Below, one piece after another: positions 14,435-23,816 of a stretch of DNA of 41,911 bases. Both the position numbers and the translations under genes were made by a program. Positions within the stretch are counted from its first letter, which is position 1; every line of letters begins with the position of its first letter. The notes under the pieces are model-generated. The model ran no database searches and had not been told where the DNA came from. It saw nothing but the letters and a program-made list of their open reading frames with translations. Source of the stretch: Bacteroidota bacterium. GTDB taxonomy: Bacteria; Bacteroidota; Ignavibacteria; Ignavibacteriales; Melioribacteraceae. Where the stretch lies: the NCBI GenBank assembly GCA_018818165.1, contig JAHISP010000096.1, positions 1 through 41,911 of the forward strand, written 5' to 3'.

Positions 14435-16270
14435 CTATTTAAGTAGAATCATGCCTTTTGTTTGTGAATATGTATCCGTAATTAGTTGGTAATAATAAAT
14501 TCCACTCGAAAGATTATTTTTGTTGGAACTAAAAATAACCTCGTGATTTCCTTTACCCAAATTATCATTAACCAACGTTTCAACCAACTGTCCTAACGAA
14601 TTGAATATGTTTAGTTTTACATTTTCGGCGTTTTTAAGTTTAAACTTTATGGTTGTTGTTGGGTTAAATGGATTTGGATAATTTTGGAACAATTCAAAAG
14701 TTTCAGCAATTTGGTTATCCTTAACGCCAACAACAGGTCCACGATAAATTACTCTAATAGCATCTGCCACAACAGTTCCATTAGCTTCATCTGTTAAAGT
14801 AATTTCTATTTTGGAAGTATCAAATAATTCAACATTAGATAAAAGATTCCACTGACCGCCTTTAGTTTGTTGAGATTTCTCAATTATGTTTTCATTGCCA
14901 TTACTGCCAATAACAAATTTTGCATTTGTAGCGTTAGCCGAGTTTGAAGTCCACCAAGCATAAACGTCGTAAATTCCACTTTCAATAATTTCAGTTTGGA
15001 ATGTAATTTTATTATCGCCAAATCCAGAATTTATGTAATAAAAGTCATTTCCATAAAAATCTTTTCCAGAATCGGTTGAGTTCCAAAAGCCAGAAGCTTG
15101 GGCGGAATTGTTATCAAGAATAATCCGTTGTGAACTGGAAAGTTCAAGAAACTCCGCAATTCCATAAACGGTTGTAGCTCCAAATTGAAAAAGATTTTCG
15201 TTTGTAACCCATTCGCCATTGGAATATTGGTCGTAAGGCGTTTCGTAAGTTAAGGCAAGAATTTCATCGCCGTAATTACTCCACATAAATCCTTCGGGAA
15301 AATAACTTTGAAGGTTCGATTCACGGTAATCAGATTTAATAAAATAAGGTAAATCAGAAATAGCAAGATTTGTAAATTGATATTCGCGACGATAAAAATA
15401 AGCCGAAGTTGAACTTGCTGTGTGAATCCAAAAAGTTGGATAAGGAGCAGCTTGCGAATGAAGATTTAGTGCAACCGAAATAACTTTTTCATCATTTATT
15501 TGCTTCATTCTATTTTTGAGCAATAAAACTGCCGAAGTTGTTTCGTTATCTGGAAAATTCCAATCGCGTTCTTGGTCAACTCCATAATAATTTGTCCGCG
15601 AGCGACCATAATAAACGCCTTCGGGATTGTTAAAAGGATATAAATAAAAGATAATATTCTTTCTGTAATAATCAATTGCCTCATCATTTTTAAGCAATTC
15701 TTGCATAATTCCATCAAAATGCCACGAACTTGGAGTTTCACTTGGGTGAGTTCTTGAATGAATCCAAACACGCAATTTATTTTCGTCAGGAACTGAAGAA
15801 TCGGTTAAAACAATTTCTTGAACTGGAAAATTATGTTCGGTAAAACCCAAAGTATCAATTTTTACAAATTCGCTGTTTCCCCATTCAGCCAATCTTTCTT
15901 GAAGATAATTGTAAGAATATGGTGTGTAATATGCTACAAAGACAGTATCGTTTTCGAATAATTTTTCAAAATAATTGACTTTTGGTGATTCAGTTTCGGA
16001 AAAACGGACAAAATCCAAATTATTGTAGGAATACATTGGTCTGTTTACATCGCTATTTGTAATTGTAACTTTTATTAATTTGTCCTTAACTCCGCTAATT
16101 CTAAAATAAAACCATCTTCCGCCAATATCTTCAACTGATTTAACTGTGTATGAAATTGAATCGGTAGTTGAAACCGAAGCAAGGTTTCCGCTATCAAAAT
16201 TGGCATCAAACGTAATTTGTGCTAAAATAACGGTATTTAATAGAATATATATAAGAATTTTAAGTTTCAT
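14435..16270 (-). CDS. Secreted M14 zinc carboxypeptidase with T9SS sorting domain
   Basis: 611 aa. A signal peptide (1-17) is followed by an N-domain like that of cytosolic-carboxypeptidase-type M14 enzymes (about 20-150), then the M14 domain: zinc ligands H175 and E178 in HPSE, H271 in LNLHS, and the catalytic Glu E343 in TYETPY. Residues about 385-512 form a golvesin-like beta-sandwich (GIYDVYAWW, then VADAIRVIY). The C-terminus, FELFQNYPNPFNPTTTIKF to KGMILLK (527-611), is a type A sorting domain of the type IX secretion system. The mature enzyme should be outside the cell or on its surface. Its stop lies 79 nt upstream of the glyS start on the same strand. Confidence 0.9.
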   Translation of the reverse strand: MKLKILIYILLNTVILAQITFDANFDSGNLASVSTTDSISYTVKSVEDIGGRWFYFRISGVKDKLIKVTITNSDVNRPMYSYNNLDFVRFSETESPKVNYFEKLFENDTVFVAYYTPYSYNYLQERLAEWGNSEFVKIDTLGFTEHNFPVQEIVLTDSSVPDENKLRVWIHSRTHPSETPSSWHFDGIMQELLKNDEAIDYYRKNIIFYLYPFNNPEGVYYGRSRTNYYGVDQERDWNFPDNETTSAVLLLKNRMKQINDEKVISVALNLHSQAAPYPTFWIHTASSTSAYFYRREYQFTNLAISDLPYFIKSDYRESNLQSYFPEGFMWSNYGDEILALTYETPYDQYSNGEWVTNENLFQFGATTVYGIAEFLELSSSQRIILDNNSAQASGFWNSTDSGKDFYGNDFYYINSGFGDNKITFQTEIIESGIYDVYAWWTSNSANATNAKFVIGSNGNENIIEKSQQTKGGQWNLLSNVELFDTSKIEITLTDEANGTVVADAIRVIYRGPVVGVKDNQIAETFELFQNYPNPFNPTTTIKFKLKNAENVKLNIFNSLGQLVETLVNDNLGKGNHEVIFSSNKNNLSSGIYYYQLITDTYSQTKGMILLK

Positions 16271-16319
16271 TTTATTCCAGAATTAGAAAATTGAGCCCAA
16301 ATTTACAGAATCTTTGGAC

Positions 16320-16333
16320 GTGATGCACGTCAC
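16320..16333. promoter_or_regulatory. CRP/FNR-like palindrome
   Basis: GTGA-N6-TCAC (GTGATGCACGTCAC) lies in the divergent gap between the M14 peptidase gene (49 nt from its start) and the small membrane gene at 16447. The half-sites and spacing match the CRP/FNR-family site TGTGA-N6-TCACA, with the outer bases differing. It is listed as a candidate site only. Confidence 0.35.
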
Positions 16334-16446
16334 TATCAAACGAATTAATTTGTATTGAGACTATTTTTCCTTTAAGTTCTTACTATTGTTTTTTAGTAAT
16401 ATTTATTTTGTAACGATTTATTAATAGTTATAAAGGCGAGGGAAAA

Positions 16447-16725
16447 ATGAAAGATATTTTGGCTAATAACATTGAACTAAACAAAAAAAACAGAAAAAAG
16501 TGGGCTTCATCTGCAAATAATTATTTATGGGAACCAATTAAATCGGGGATTTATGGTTTCGCAATTTTTATAACCATTCTAATTTTTATAAAATTTTTCA
16601 GCTATCTCATTGGCAGTTACAGCTATTTTGAAATTGAAATAACTGATATACAATTATCTTTAATCGGATTTGTGCTACTTTTTTTAATCCGATTTTTAGA
16701 AAATTTTAAAGAACCAGAACACTAA
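16447..16725 (+). CDS. Small membrane protein, 92 aa, unknown
   Basis: Not recognised. The basic N-terminus (KKNRKKW) is followed by two hydrophobic helices at about 33-55 and 68-84 with a short polar loop, ending in a charged tail. A good ribosome site, GCGAGGG, lies 5 nt before the ATG. Its stop codon abuts the stop of the convergent prfA with no base between. Confidence 0.7.
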   Translation: MKDILANNIELNKKNRKKWASSANNYLWEPIKSGIYGFAIFITILIFIKFFSYLIGSYSYFEIEITDIQLSLIGFVLLFLIRFLENFKEPEH

Positions 16726-17793
16726 TTAATTTTTTAATTTTTCAGTAGTATCTGCTATTTGTAATTTTTCGATAATTTCAGTTAAATCTCCTTCCATAAT
16801 ATTGGTAAGATTATATAAAGTTAAACCAATTCTATGGTCGGTAACACGATTTTGCGGATAGTTATATGTTCTAATTTTATCGCTTCTATCACCACTTTTA
16901 ACTATTGATTTTCGAGCAGCAGCAGTTTCGCTGTTTTGCTCACGCTGTTTCAAATCGAACAAACGCGATTGTAAAACCTTCATAGCTTTAATTTTGTTTT
17001 TTAACTGTGAACGTTCATCTTGGCATTGAACAACAAGCCCTGTTGGAAAGTGTGTAATTCTGATAGCAGTTTCAACTTTGTTTACATTTTGTCCGCCGGC
17101 ACCACCACTGCGAAAAACATCAATTCTAATATCATTTGGGTCAATTTCAAATTCAACATCTTCAACTTCTGGCATAACAACTACAGATGCAGCAGATGTA
17201 TGTACTCGTCCGCTAGCTTCAGTTGTTGGAACTCTTTGAACTCTATGTACACCGCTTTCATATTTTAGCATTCCATAAATTCCGCTGCCACGAATAGCCA
17301 TAACTGCTTCTTTTACTCCACCCATTCCAGCTTCACTTAAATCCATTAGTTCGTGTTTCCATCCTTTAAGCTCAATATAGCGAGTGTACATTCTAAGTAA
17401 ATCGCCAGCAAAAAGGCTTGCTTCTTCGCCACCAGTACCTGCGCGTATTTCTAAAATAACATCTTTTTCATCATTTGGATCTTTAGGCACAAGAAGAAAT
17501 TTAATAGTTTCTTCTAGATTCAATTTTTTCTCTTCTAATTCTTCTAGTTCAATTTTTGCCATTTCGCAAATTTCTGCATCTTCTTTTGCCAAAATAATCT
17601 CTTCATTTCCTTTTATGTTGGAAATAACGGAATTATACTCGTCAAATTTGTTAACTATTGGCTCTAATTCGCTTCTATCTCTACTTAGCTGTATAACAGT
17701 TTTCTGACTAGATTGAATTTCTGGGTCGGACAACTTTTCGTTTATCAGTTCGTATTTTTCTTTAATTTCTTGTAATTTTTTGATGAAATCCAT
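16726..17793 (-). CDS. prfA: Peptide chain release factor 1
   Basis: 355 aa. The codon-recognition tripeptide position reads PTT (189-191, in RVPTTEASGR), the PxT form of RF1 rather than the SPF of RF2. GGQ, which triggers peptidyl-tRNA hydrolysis, is at 233-235 in RSGGAGGQNVNKVE. Length is normal. RF1 ends translation at UAA and UAG. No prmC methyltransferase gene adjoins it. Confidence 0.97.
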   Translation of the reverse strand: MDFIKKLQEIKEKYELINEKLSDPEIQSSQKTVIQLSRDRSELEPIVNKFDEYNSVISNIKGNEEIILAKEDAEICEMAKIELEELEEKKLNLEETIKFLLVPKDPNDEKDVILEIRAGTGGEEASLFAGDLLRMYTRYIELKGWKHELMDLSEAGMGGVKEAVMAIRGSGIYGMLKYESGVHRVQRVPTTEASGRVHTSAASVVVMPEVEDVEFEIDPNDIRIDVFRSGGAGGQNVNKVETAIRITHFPTGLVVQCQDERSQLKNKIKAMKVLQSRLFDLKQREQNSETAAARKSIVKSGDRSDKIRTYNYPQNRVTDHRIGLTLYNLTNIMEGDLTEIIEKLQIADTTEKLKN

Positions 17794-17854
17794 ATAAACT
17801 CTTTTATTTTAATGTGCAAATATAGAAAAGTAGTTATTCATTTACTAAAGTGTG

Positions 17855-19168
17855 TTATGCAATTTCCCTTAGCTTGGTTAAATATTCTTTTTGAATTTCA
17901 ATTGAGGGGATATTTTGGTTAACATTTTTGTGTTTGAACGAAACATCCATATTCGAAAATAATTCGTCCAAAGCGTTAAACATATTTATTGTTTTAAATT
18001 CTACATCTCGTAAATAATGAATTAATTTGAGAGTTCGGAAACCATCAAACCAAAGATGTTTTTGGTTTTGTAGTTGCTTTGCAGTTGATGAATTTGCTGC
18101 AATTTTATTCCAGTTATAAGTAAAATTATTATCAATTAGAAATGTGAATAATGAATTGTTTATTTTCTTAGCCTTAGCTAAATATTCTTCTGCTGAAAAG
18201 ATACTGTCAGAATAAAATATGAAAATCCAATCTTTTAAAACAGCAAATGATTTTGGTGAATATAATAAGTATTCATTTTGAATTTTATCTAAAAAGCGAT
18301 TCACTCTTTGTCCAGTTCCAAAAGGAACGCGCCACGAACCACGACTTGAAGGAAGCACAGAGGTGCCGTCAATTTTTTGAATCTTTGTTATTTTGGATAG
18401 CTTTTCCATAAAGTAAAAATCTTCAGCAGCTTTTCGCTTGTTCATTCCCTGAACTTTTACATAACTTTCAACATCGCAAATCATAGTTGAACCTATTGAG
18501 TGATAAGCATAATGCGAGTTTGCAAATTTGAGTCCAAGAACATAATATCGAAGAAAAATTTCATAATTTATTATTGCTCTTTCATTTTCAATATCATCTG
18601 TAAAAGTGTGTTTAAAATTTACATATCCAGCAGAGATTGAATTATTGTTGAAGTAATTTCTAATTGTAGTTATGTAGTTTTCTTCTACCGTACAATCAGC
18701 ATCGAGACAAACAATAATATTCTTAGATTCTGTTTCGTAGTTAAATAAATTTAAGGATAAATCCATACCTATTTTACGTGCCAAACCAACTCCGCCATTT
18801 TTATCATCTAATTCAAAATTATTTGATGAAGCATCAATTAAATTTATATTTAATTTGGGAGTAATTTCAGACAACAATTTGTCTGCTAGTTGCTTAAGAT
18901 AGTTTAAACTTTTATGGTTATCTATTAAAATTTCAGATGATGCGTTTTTTTGATTATTAATTACAAACAGAAAAAGTGTTTCGTTAAAGTATGTAGAATC
19001 ATTTTCAGATAGTGATTTGATAAGTGCTTTTATATTCTCATATTCAGCTATTGCAGGAATTACTACAATAGTTTTAAATTTTTGGGTTTCTTTAGAATAA
19101 AAATCCCATTTATTGTAGGAATGCTTGTTCATATATTTTTGAGCGTAATTTGGCAAATTATAATTCAT
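17855..19168 (-). CDS. Family 2-like (GT-A) glycosyltransferase, cytoplasmic
   Basis: 437 aa. The nucleotide-sugar-binding start TIVVIPAIAEYENI (33-46), DxD as CLDADCT (DAD at 156-158) and the ED pair at 249-250 (KAAEDFYF) mark a GT-A fold inverting enzyme. No membrane helix is evident. The C-terminal 150 residues are not recognised and are richer in aromatic and charged residues. The gap to the upstream miaA gene is only 7 nt, so the two are probably co-transcribed. Donor and acceptor are unknown. Confidence 0.78.
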   Translation of the reverse strand: MNYNLPNYAQKYMNKHSYNKWDFYSKETQKFKTIVVIPAIAEYENIKALIKSLSENDSTYFNETLFLFVINNQKNASSEILIDNHKSLNYLKQLADKLLSEITPKLNINLIDASSNNFELDDKNGGVGLARKIGMDLSLNLFNYETESKNIIVCLDADCTVEENYITTIRNYFNNNSISAGYVNFKHTFTDDIENERAIINYEIFLRYYVLGLKFANSHYAYHSIGSTMICDVESYVKVQGMNKRKAAEDFYFMEKLSKITKIQKIDGTSVLPSSRGSWRVPFGTGQRVNRFLDKIQNEYLLYSPKSFAVLKDWIFIFYSDSIFSAEEYLAKAKKINNSLFTFLIDNNFTYNWNKIAANSSTAKQLQNQKHLWFDGFRTLKLIHYLRDVEFKTINMFNALDELFSNMDVSFKHKNVNQNIPSIEIQKEYLTKLREIA

Positions 19169-19175
19169 AAAAAAG

Positions 19176-20090
19176 TCACTTTAAAAAATTATTAATTAGT
19201 GTCTCAGCTTTAATAATTTCGTCAAATTTTAGCCAGTTTATATTTATTCCTTCTTTTTCCATTTTTCTAAACCAAGTCATTTGTCGTTTTGCAAATTGAT
19301 GAATTGAAGTGTTAAGTCTCTGAAACATATCATTATAGTTGGATTCACCTTTAATAAATCTTCCAATATATTTATACTCTAATCCAAAATAATCTAATTT
19401 TTCGTATGTAATTCCACTTTCAATAAGCTTATTTACTTCTTCAATCATTCCATTTTCTAGCCTATTTTTCAATCGAGTTGTAATTCGTTCCCTAATTATT
19501 TCTCTGCTTTCACCAATTCCAATAACAAGAGTTTCAAAATTAAAATCTGGAAGATTAGTTAAATATTTTTTTTCGGCTTTATTTTCGGCAACCAAAATTG
19601 CTCTTAATAATCTTTCTTTATCAGTACTATCAGTTACATTATGGAGAGTAATATTAAGGCTATTCAAAATTACTTCCAGTTGTTCTTCAGCAAGTGTTTC
19701 TAAAAACTTAGCCCGTTTGGAATTAAAATCAACTTCTTCTAATTTATAATTTTTTAGGATGGAATGAATATAAAGTCCAGTTCCTCCCGTTAAAAAAGGG
19801 ACAGTCTTATTTTTAACAATTTTATTTATAGCATTATAAAAATCATTTTGGAAAGAAAATAAATTATATTCTTGGTTTGGATTTACTATGTCTATTAAAT
19901 GAAAGGGTATATTCGAATTCTCAATTGTGTATTCGGCTAAATCCTTTCCAGTTCCAATATCCATTGTTTTGTAAACTTGACGGGAATCGGCAGAAATTAT
20001 TTCGCCATTAAATTTATGAGCTAATTGCACAGCAAATTTAGTTTTTCCAACCGCAGTAGGACCTAGAATAACAATTAATTTTTGTAACAT
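19176..20090 (-). CDS. miaA: tRNA dimethylallyltransferase
   Basis: 304 aa. The P-loop GPTAVGKTK is at 9-17, followed by the ISADSRQVY substrate-recognition segment (33-41) and TGGTGLYI (about 100-107). The C-terminal half contains the tRNA-binding FAKRQMTWFRK motif (about 266-276). MiaA adds a dimethylallyl group to A37 of tRNAs that read codons beginning with U. It lies 5 nt from the upstream sensor gene and 7 nt from the downstream glycosyltransferase gene. Confidence 0.97.
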   Translation of the reverse strand: MLQKLIVILGPTAVGKTKFAVQLAHKFNGEIISADSRQVYKTMDIGTGKDLAEYTIENSNIPFHLIDIVNPNQEYNLFSFQNDFYNAINKIVKNKTVPFLTGGTGLYIHSILKNYKLEEVDFNSKRAKFLETLAEEQLEVILNSLNITLHNVTDSTDKERLLRAILVAENKAEKKYLTNLPDFNFETLVIGIGESREIIRERITTRLKNRLENGMIEEVNKLIESGITYEKLDYFGLEYKYIGRFIKGESNYNDMFQRLNTSIHQFAKRQMTWFRKMEKEGININWLKFDEIIKAETLINNFLK

Positions 20091-20095
20091 AATTT

Positions 20096-21895
20096 TTAAG
20101 CAACAGGAAGAATAATTGTTATAGTTGTTCCATTTCCAAGATCACTAGTTGCCGAAATACTTCCACTATGTTCTTCAACAATTTTCTTTGTAACAGAAAG
20201 ACCAAGTCCAGTTCCTGTTCTTTTACCATAAGACATAAATGGTTCAAAAATTTTCTCATTAAATCCAATAGGAATTCCAACGCCATTATCTTTAATAATA
20301 AGTGAAACCTTATCGTTTACTATTTTTGTGAAAAGTGAAATATCGCCACCGTTTGGCATTGCTTCGCAAGCATTTTTAATAATGTGTTTAAATCCCTGAT
20401 AAAACTCTTTAGAATCTATATTTACACGAACATCAGCTTCATAATTTGTAACAATTTTGCATTTCATTGATTGCACATACGAATCAACTCTTTCAATAAA
20501 TTCGTTTAATGCTTCTGAAAGATTTACAATATTACTGCGCAAAACTGATTTCCCTTCAGAATAATTGGAAGTGGACTGTACTAAATCGGCAATATTGTTT
20601 AGTTGTTCAAGAAGCATATCAACAACATTAATAACATCTGGTGAAAGCTCCTTTTTCTTTAAATGTTCTGTATATCTTTTACTTACAAGAATTGGCTTTT
20701 TAATGTCTTCTATCAAGAAATTAGCCATTTTGCCCAATGAAGAAATTCTTTCGGTTTTTAACAACTGTTCAACCAAATCAGCATTTTGTAATGCTAAAGC
20801 AGCATTTGTTGACAAAGCATATAAAAAGTTTTCATCCAAATTTGAAAAAATACCATTTTTACTATTTAATAATTGCAAAACACCAAGAACATCATCGTTC
20901 TTGTTTTTAATAGGAAAACATAGAACACTTTTAGTAGTGTAACCACTTTCTTTATCGAAAGTGCTGTTAAAACGAGAGTCAGAACTAGCTTCTTTAATAT
21001 TTACTATTTCCTTATTTGCAGCCGCCCAACCTGCAAATCCATCACCAATTTTAAGTGTAATTCTTCTAGGTTCATTTCCTTGCAAAACTTTTGACCAAAG
21101 CTCGTTTTTGCTTTTATCAACCAAATATAAAGTACCTCTATCAGCTTCGCAGATTGAAACTGAAACATCAACAATGTTTTTTAAAACATCATCTATTTTT
21201 ACGTTTGAGTTAACTAAATGTGCTGCTTTATTAATTCTATCTAATTGATCAAAAGTCATTCCAATATGAGTTGATTTAAGCTCATTTTCTTTCATATTAT
21301 TTTCAATAATTGGCATTTCCGATTGAACATCAGTTTTAAGCTCTGGTTCATTAGTTAACAAAACATTTTCATTAATTTCATTTTCATCAATTAAATCATC
21401 GCTAAAATTATTTTCATCATTTATTATTACTTCATTTTCTTTAATGTCCTTTTTTTCATTTTCCCCAATGTTAAAATTAATATTCAAATTATTTTCTGTC
21501 TGTTCTGAACTTGAGTAAATTGCTGTTAAAATTTCATCACTTTGTTTTAGTAGTTCGTTTATTTCTACTTTTGAAAACACTATAAGATATGTTTCACGAA
21601 TTGCAATTGCAGTTTCACTTCTAGGCATATCCGAAATAAATTCATTTATACCAAAAAAATCATTATCTGAGTAAATAATTGAATTGTTAACAGAATTAAA
21701 CTGACTTGGGATCAAATTAATTTCGCCATGAACTATAAGATAAATTGCATTATCGCGTTCCCCTTGGCGGTACAATAATTCTCCTTGATTTAAAATACGA
21801 ACACTTCCTGCTATGTCATTAAATATCAATGAGTCGAAGTCTATATTCTGAAAAAGCTTATTGTTTCTCAGTTCTTCTTTAACTATTGGGTCCAT
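20096..21895 (-). CDS. cNMP-GAF-histidine-kinase-like sensor lacking the H-box histidine
   Basis: 599 aa, soluble. The order is a cNMP-binding-like domain (about 15-127), an acidic Asn/Glu-rich linker (135-205), a GAF domain (about 225-373), a dimerisation helix pair (about 380-445) and an HATPase domain (about 495-599). The ATP site looks whole: N-box HIIKNACEAM (N508), G1 DNGVGIP (536-542), G2 GTGLGLS (561-567). In the H-box (ISSLGKMANFLIEDIKKPI, 384-402) Glu396 stands where the phospho-accepting His is expected. The cNMP-like domain also lacks the clear GE...PR cassette seen in the protein at 8016. It may be a kinase-dead scaffold or phosphorylate another protein; no response regulator is adjacent. 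Confidence 0.85.
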   Translation of the reverse strand: MDPIVKEELRNNKLFQNIDFDSLIFNDIAGSVRILNQGELLYRQGERDNAIYLIVHGEINLIPSQFNSVNNSIIYSDNDFFGINEFISDMPRSETAIAIRETYLIVFSKVEINELLKQSDEILTAIYSSSEQTENNLNINFNIGENEKKDIKENEVIINDENNFSDDLIDENEINENVLLTNEPELKTDVQSEMPIIENNMKENELKSTHIGMTFDQLDRINKAAHLVNSNVKIDDVLKNIVDVSVSICEADRGTLYLVDKSKNELWSKVLQGNEPRRITLKIGDGFAGWAAANKEIVNIKEASSDSRFNSTFDKESGYTTKSVLCFPIKNKNDDVLGVLQLLNSKNGIFSNLDENFLYALSTNAALALQNADLVEQLLKTERISSLGKMANFLIEDIKKPILVSKRYTEHLKKKELSPDVINVVDMLLEQLNNIADLVQSTSNYSEGKSVLRSNIVNLSEALNEFIERVDSYVQSMKCKIVTNYEADVRVNIDSKEFYQGFKHIIKNACEAMPNGGDISLFTKIVNDKVSLIIKDNGVGIPIGFNEKIFEPFMSYGKRTGTGLGLSVTKKIVEEHSGSISATSDLGNGTTITIILPVA

Positions 21896-22043
21896 AAATT
21901 TACCTTTTTGTTTTAGAGAACAACATCGTTTTAGTCTTACAATATAAAAATAGGATATTTTCGGAAAAATTGTCTAAATATATTTCATTTCAATAAGTTA
22001 TGATTATTAATTATATTTCGGGTTCCATTTTTTGAGGATATTA

Positions 22044-22919
22044 ATGATAGAAAGTATGACAGGTTATGGTAGTTCAAGTCTATTATCTAATAGATTTACT
22101 ATTGAAGCAGAAATTAAAAGTATAAATAGTAGATTTTTGGATATTTCGTTACGATTGCCCAGAAGTTTGAATGATAAAGAAATTGAAATTCGTAATTTAA
22201 TTAAGCAAAATATTAATAGAGGAAAAGTTACCCTTAATATTTTTCTTAAAAAAGATGGCGTCGAAAATGGAATTCCAAGCTATGATGAAAAAATTCTTTT
22301 GGGAATTGCTAAATTATTAAGAAAAATTAAATCTGATTCAGATTTAAAAGAAGAAATACAACTTTCGGATATTTTATCCTTCCAAAATATTTTATTTAGT
22401 GATTCTTCGGAATATAGCGAGGAAGAATATGAATTGACCAAAAGTGTAATATTAGATTCTATTAAGAAACTGAAAATAATGAGAGTTGAAGAAGGTGAAC
22501 AACTTGTTATTGACCTTCAAGAAAGAGTTTCCAAAATTGAAAAGTTAGTTGACGAAATAGCAGAAATTGGCAGAGAGTCAGTTAAAACTTATTTTGATAA
22601 ACTAAAAGAACGTGCAAAAGAATTAATCGAAAATCTTTCTGATTATACAGACAGGCTAAATGTGGAGCTTGCTTTATTATCAGAAAAATATGATATAACA
22701 GAAGAAACTGTACGCTTAAAGAGCCATATAAATCAGTTTAAATTAACATTGAAAAGCAATGTGGAAGTTGGTAAAAAATTAAATTTTGTTGTTCAAGAAA
22801 TGAACAGAGAAGCAAATACAATTAATAATAAATCAGTTTCGCTTGAAGTTTCTAACAGAGGTCTTATAATAAAGGAAGAGTTAGAAAAAATTAGAGAACA
22901 AGTTCAAAACATAGAATAG
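22044..22919 (+). CDS. yicC: YicC-family endoribonuclease-like protein
   Basis: 291 aa. The N-terminus MIESMTGYGSS and the NSRFLDISLRLPRSL segment (about 32-46) are signatures of the YicC family; the C-terminus VVQEMNREANTINNKS ... EELEKIREQVQNIE also matches. E. coli YicC is reported to be an RNase that acts on small RNAs. An upstream in-frame TTG is possible, but GAGG lies 7 nt before the ATG at 22044, so that start is chosen. The gene leads a yicC-gmk-rpoZ run, a common arrangement in this group. Confidence 0.92.
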   Translation: MIESMTGYGSSSLLSNRFTIEAEIKSINSRFLDISLRLPRSLNDKEIEIRNLIKQNINRGKVTLNIFLKKDGVENGIPSYDEKILLGIAKLLRKIKSDSDLKEEIQLSDILSFQNILFSDSSEYSEEEYELTKSVILDSIKKLKIMRVEEGEQLVIDLQERVSKIEKLVDEIAEIGRESVKTYFDKLKERAKELIENLSDYTDRLNVELALLSEKYDITEETVRLKSHINQFKLTLKSNVEVGKKLNFVVQEMNREANTINNKSVSLEVSNRGLIIKEELEKIREQVQNIE

Positions 22920-22928
22920 TAATAATTT

Positions 22929-23492
22929 ATGAGTAAAATATTTGTTGTCTCAGCTCCAAGCGGTGCAGGTAAAACAACTGTTGTGAGAAATGTTCTAGAA
23001 AAATTTCCAGAAATTACTTTTTCAATTTCTGCAACTACGCGTAGCCGCCGCGATTTTGAAGTTGAAGGTGTTGATTATTTTTTTATGAGCGAAAATGAAT
23101 TTAAAAAGAAAATAGATGCTAATGAATTTGTTGAGTGGGAAACTTTTTATGGCTATTATTATGGAACATTAAAAAGTTTTATTAATTCTGAAATTGAGAA
23201 AGAAAATTCTGTACTTTTGGAAGTTGATGTTAAAGGTGCTGTTAAAATAAAGGAAGTATATGCAAATGCGATTATGATTTTTATTTTACCTCCAAGTATT
23301 GAAGAACTTCAAAAAAGATTGCTAAAAAGAAACACTGAAACAGAAGATGATTTACAAAAAAGAATTGAAAGAGCTAAAATGGAAATAGATTTTCAAGATC
23401 ATTTTAAATACAAAGTAGTTAATGATGATATAGAAAGAGCAAGAGAACAAGTTTACAATATTTTAAAAAGCGAATTAATCAAGGAGAAATAA
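22929..23492 (+). CDS. gmk: Guanylate kinase
   Basis: 187 aa. The P-loop SAPSGAGKTT (8-17) is followed by SISATTRSRR (33-42) and GVDYFFM, the GMP-binding region, and by VLLEVDVKGA. It phosphorylates GMP to GDP. Its stop codon touches the rpoZ start, and the rpoZ ribosome site AAGGAG lies inside its last codons. Confidence 0.97.
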   Translation: MSKIFVVSAPSGAGKTTVVRNVLEKFPEITFSISATTRSRRDFEVEGVDYFFMSENEFKKKIDANEFVEWETFYGYYYGTLKSFINSEIEKENSVLLEVDVKGAVKIKEVYANAIMIFILPPSIEELQKRLLKRNTETEDDLQKRIERAKMEIDFQDHFKYKVVNDDIERAREQVYNILKSELIKEK

Positions 23493-23795
23493 ATGGCCAT
23501 TCAACCAATCGACTTAAGAAAACTAGACAACAGATCTGATAATGTTTACGAAGCTATAATAGCAGCTGGAAAAAGAGCTCGTCAAATTAATGATGAAAAC
23601 AGATTAGAATTTAATCAACTTGTTAGTACAATAATTCCAGCTGTTGAAGATGAGTTTGAAGAACGTGGAAATCCAGATCAAGAAAAAATATCTCTTCAAT
23701 TTGAAAAAAGAGAGAAACCACATCTTAGAGCATTGAAAGAACTAATTGATGGTGAGCTAGAATACCGTTATAAAGATGATGAACCAATAATATAA
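23493..23795 (+). CDS. rpoZ: RNA polymerase omega subunit
   Basis: 100 aa. The conserved NVYEAIIAAGKRARQIN segment (17-33) is the omega core, with the AAGKRARQI that contacts the beta-prime subunit. Omega helps assemble RNA polymerase. The C-terminal half is charged and variable. It directly follows gmk with no gap, the usual order in this group. Confidence 0.93.
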   Translation: MAIQPIDLRKLDNRSDNVYEAIIAAGKRARQINDENRLEFNQLVSTIIPAVEDEFEERGNPDQEKISLQFEKREKPHLRALKELIDGELEYRYKDDEPII

Positions 23796-23816
23796 TTAAG
23801 TTTTTAAAAACTAAAT

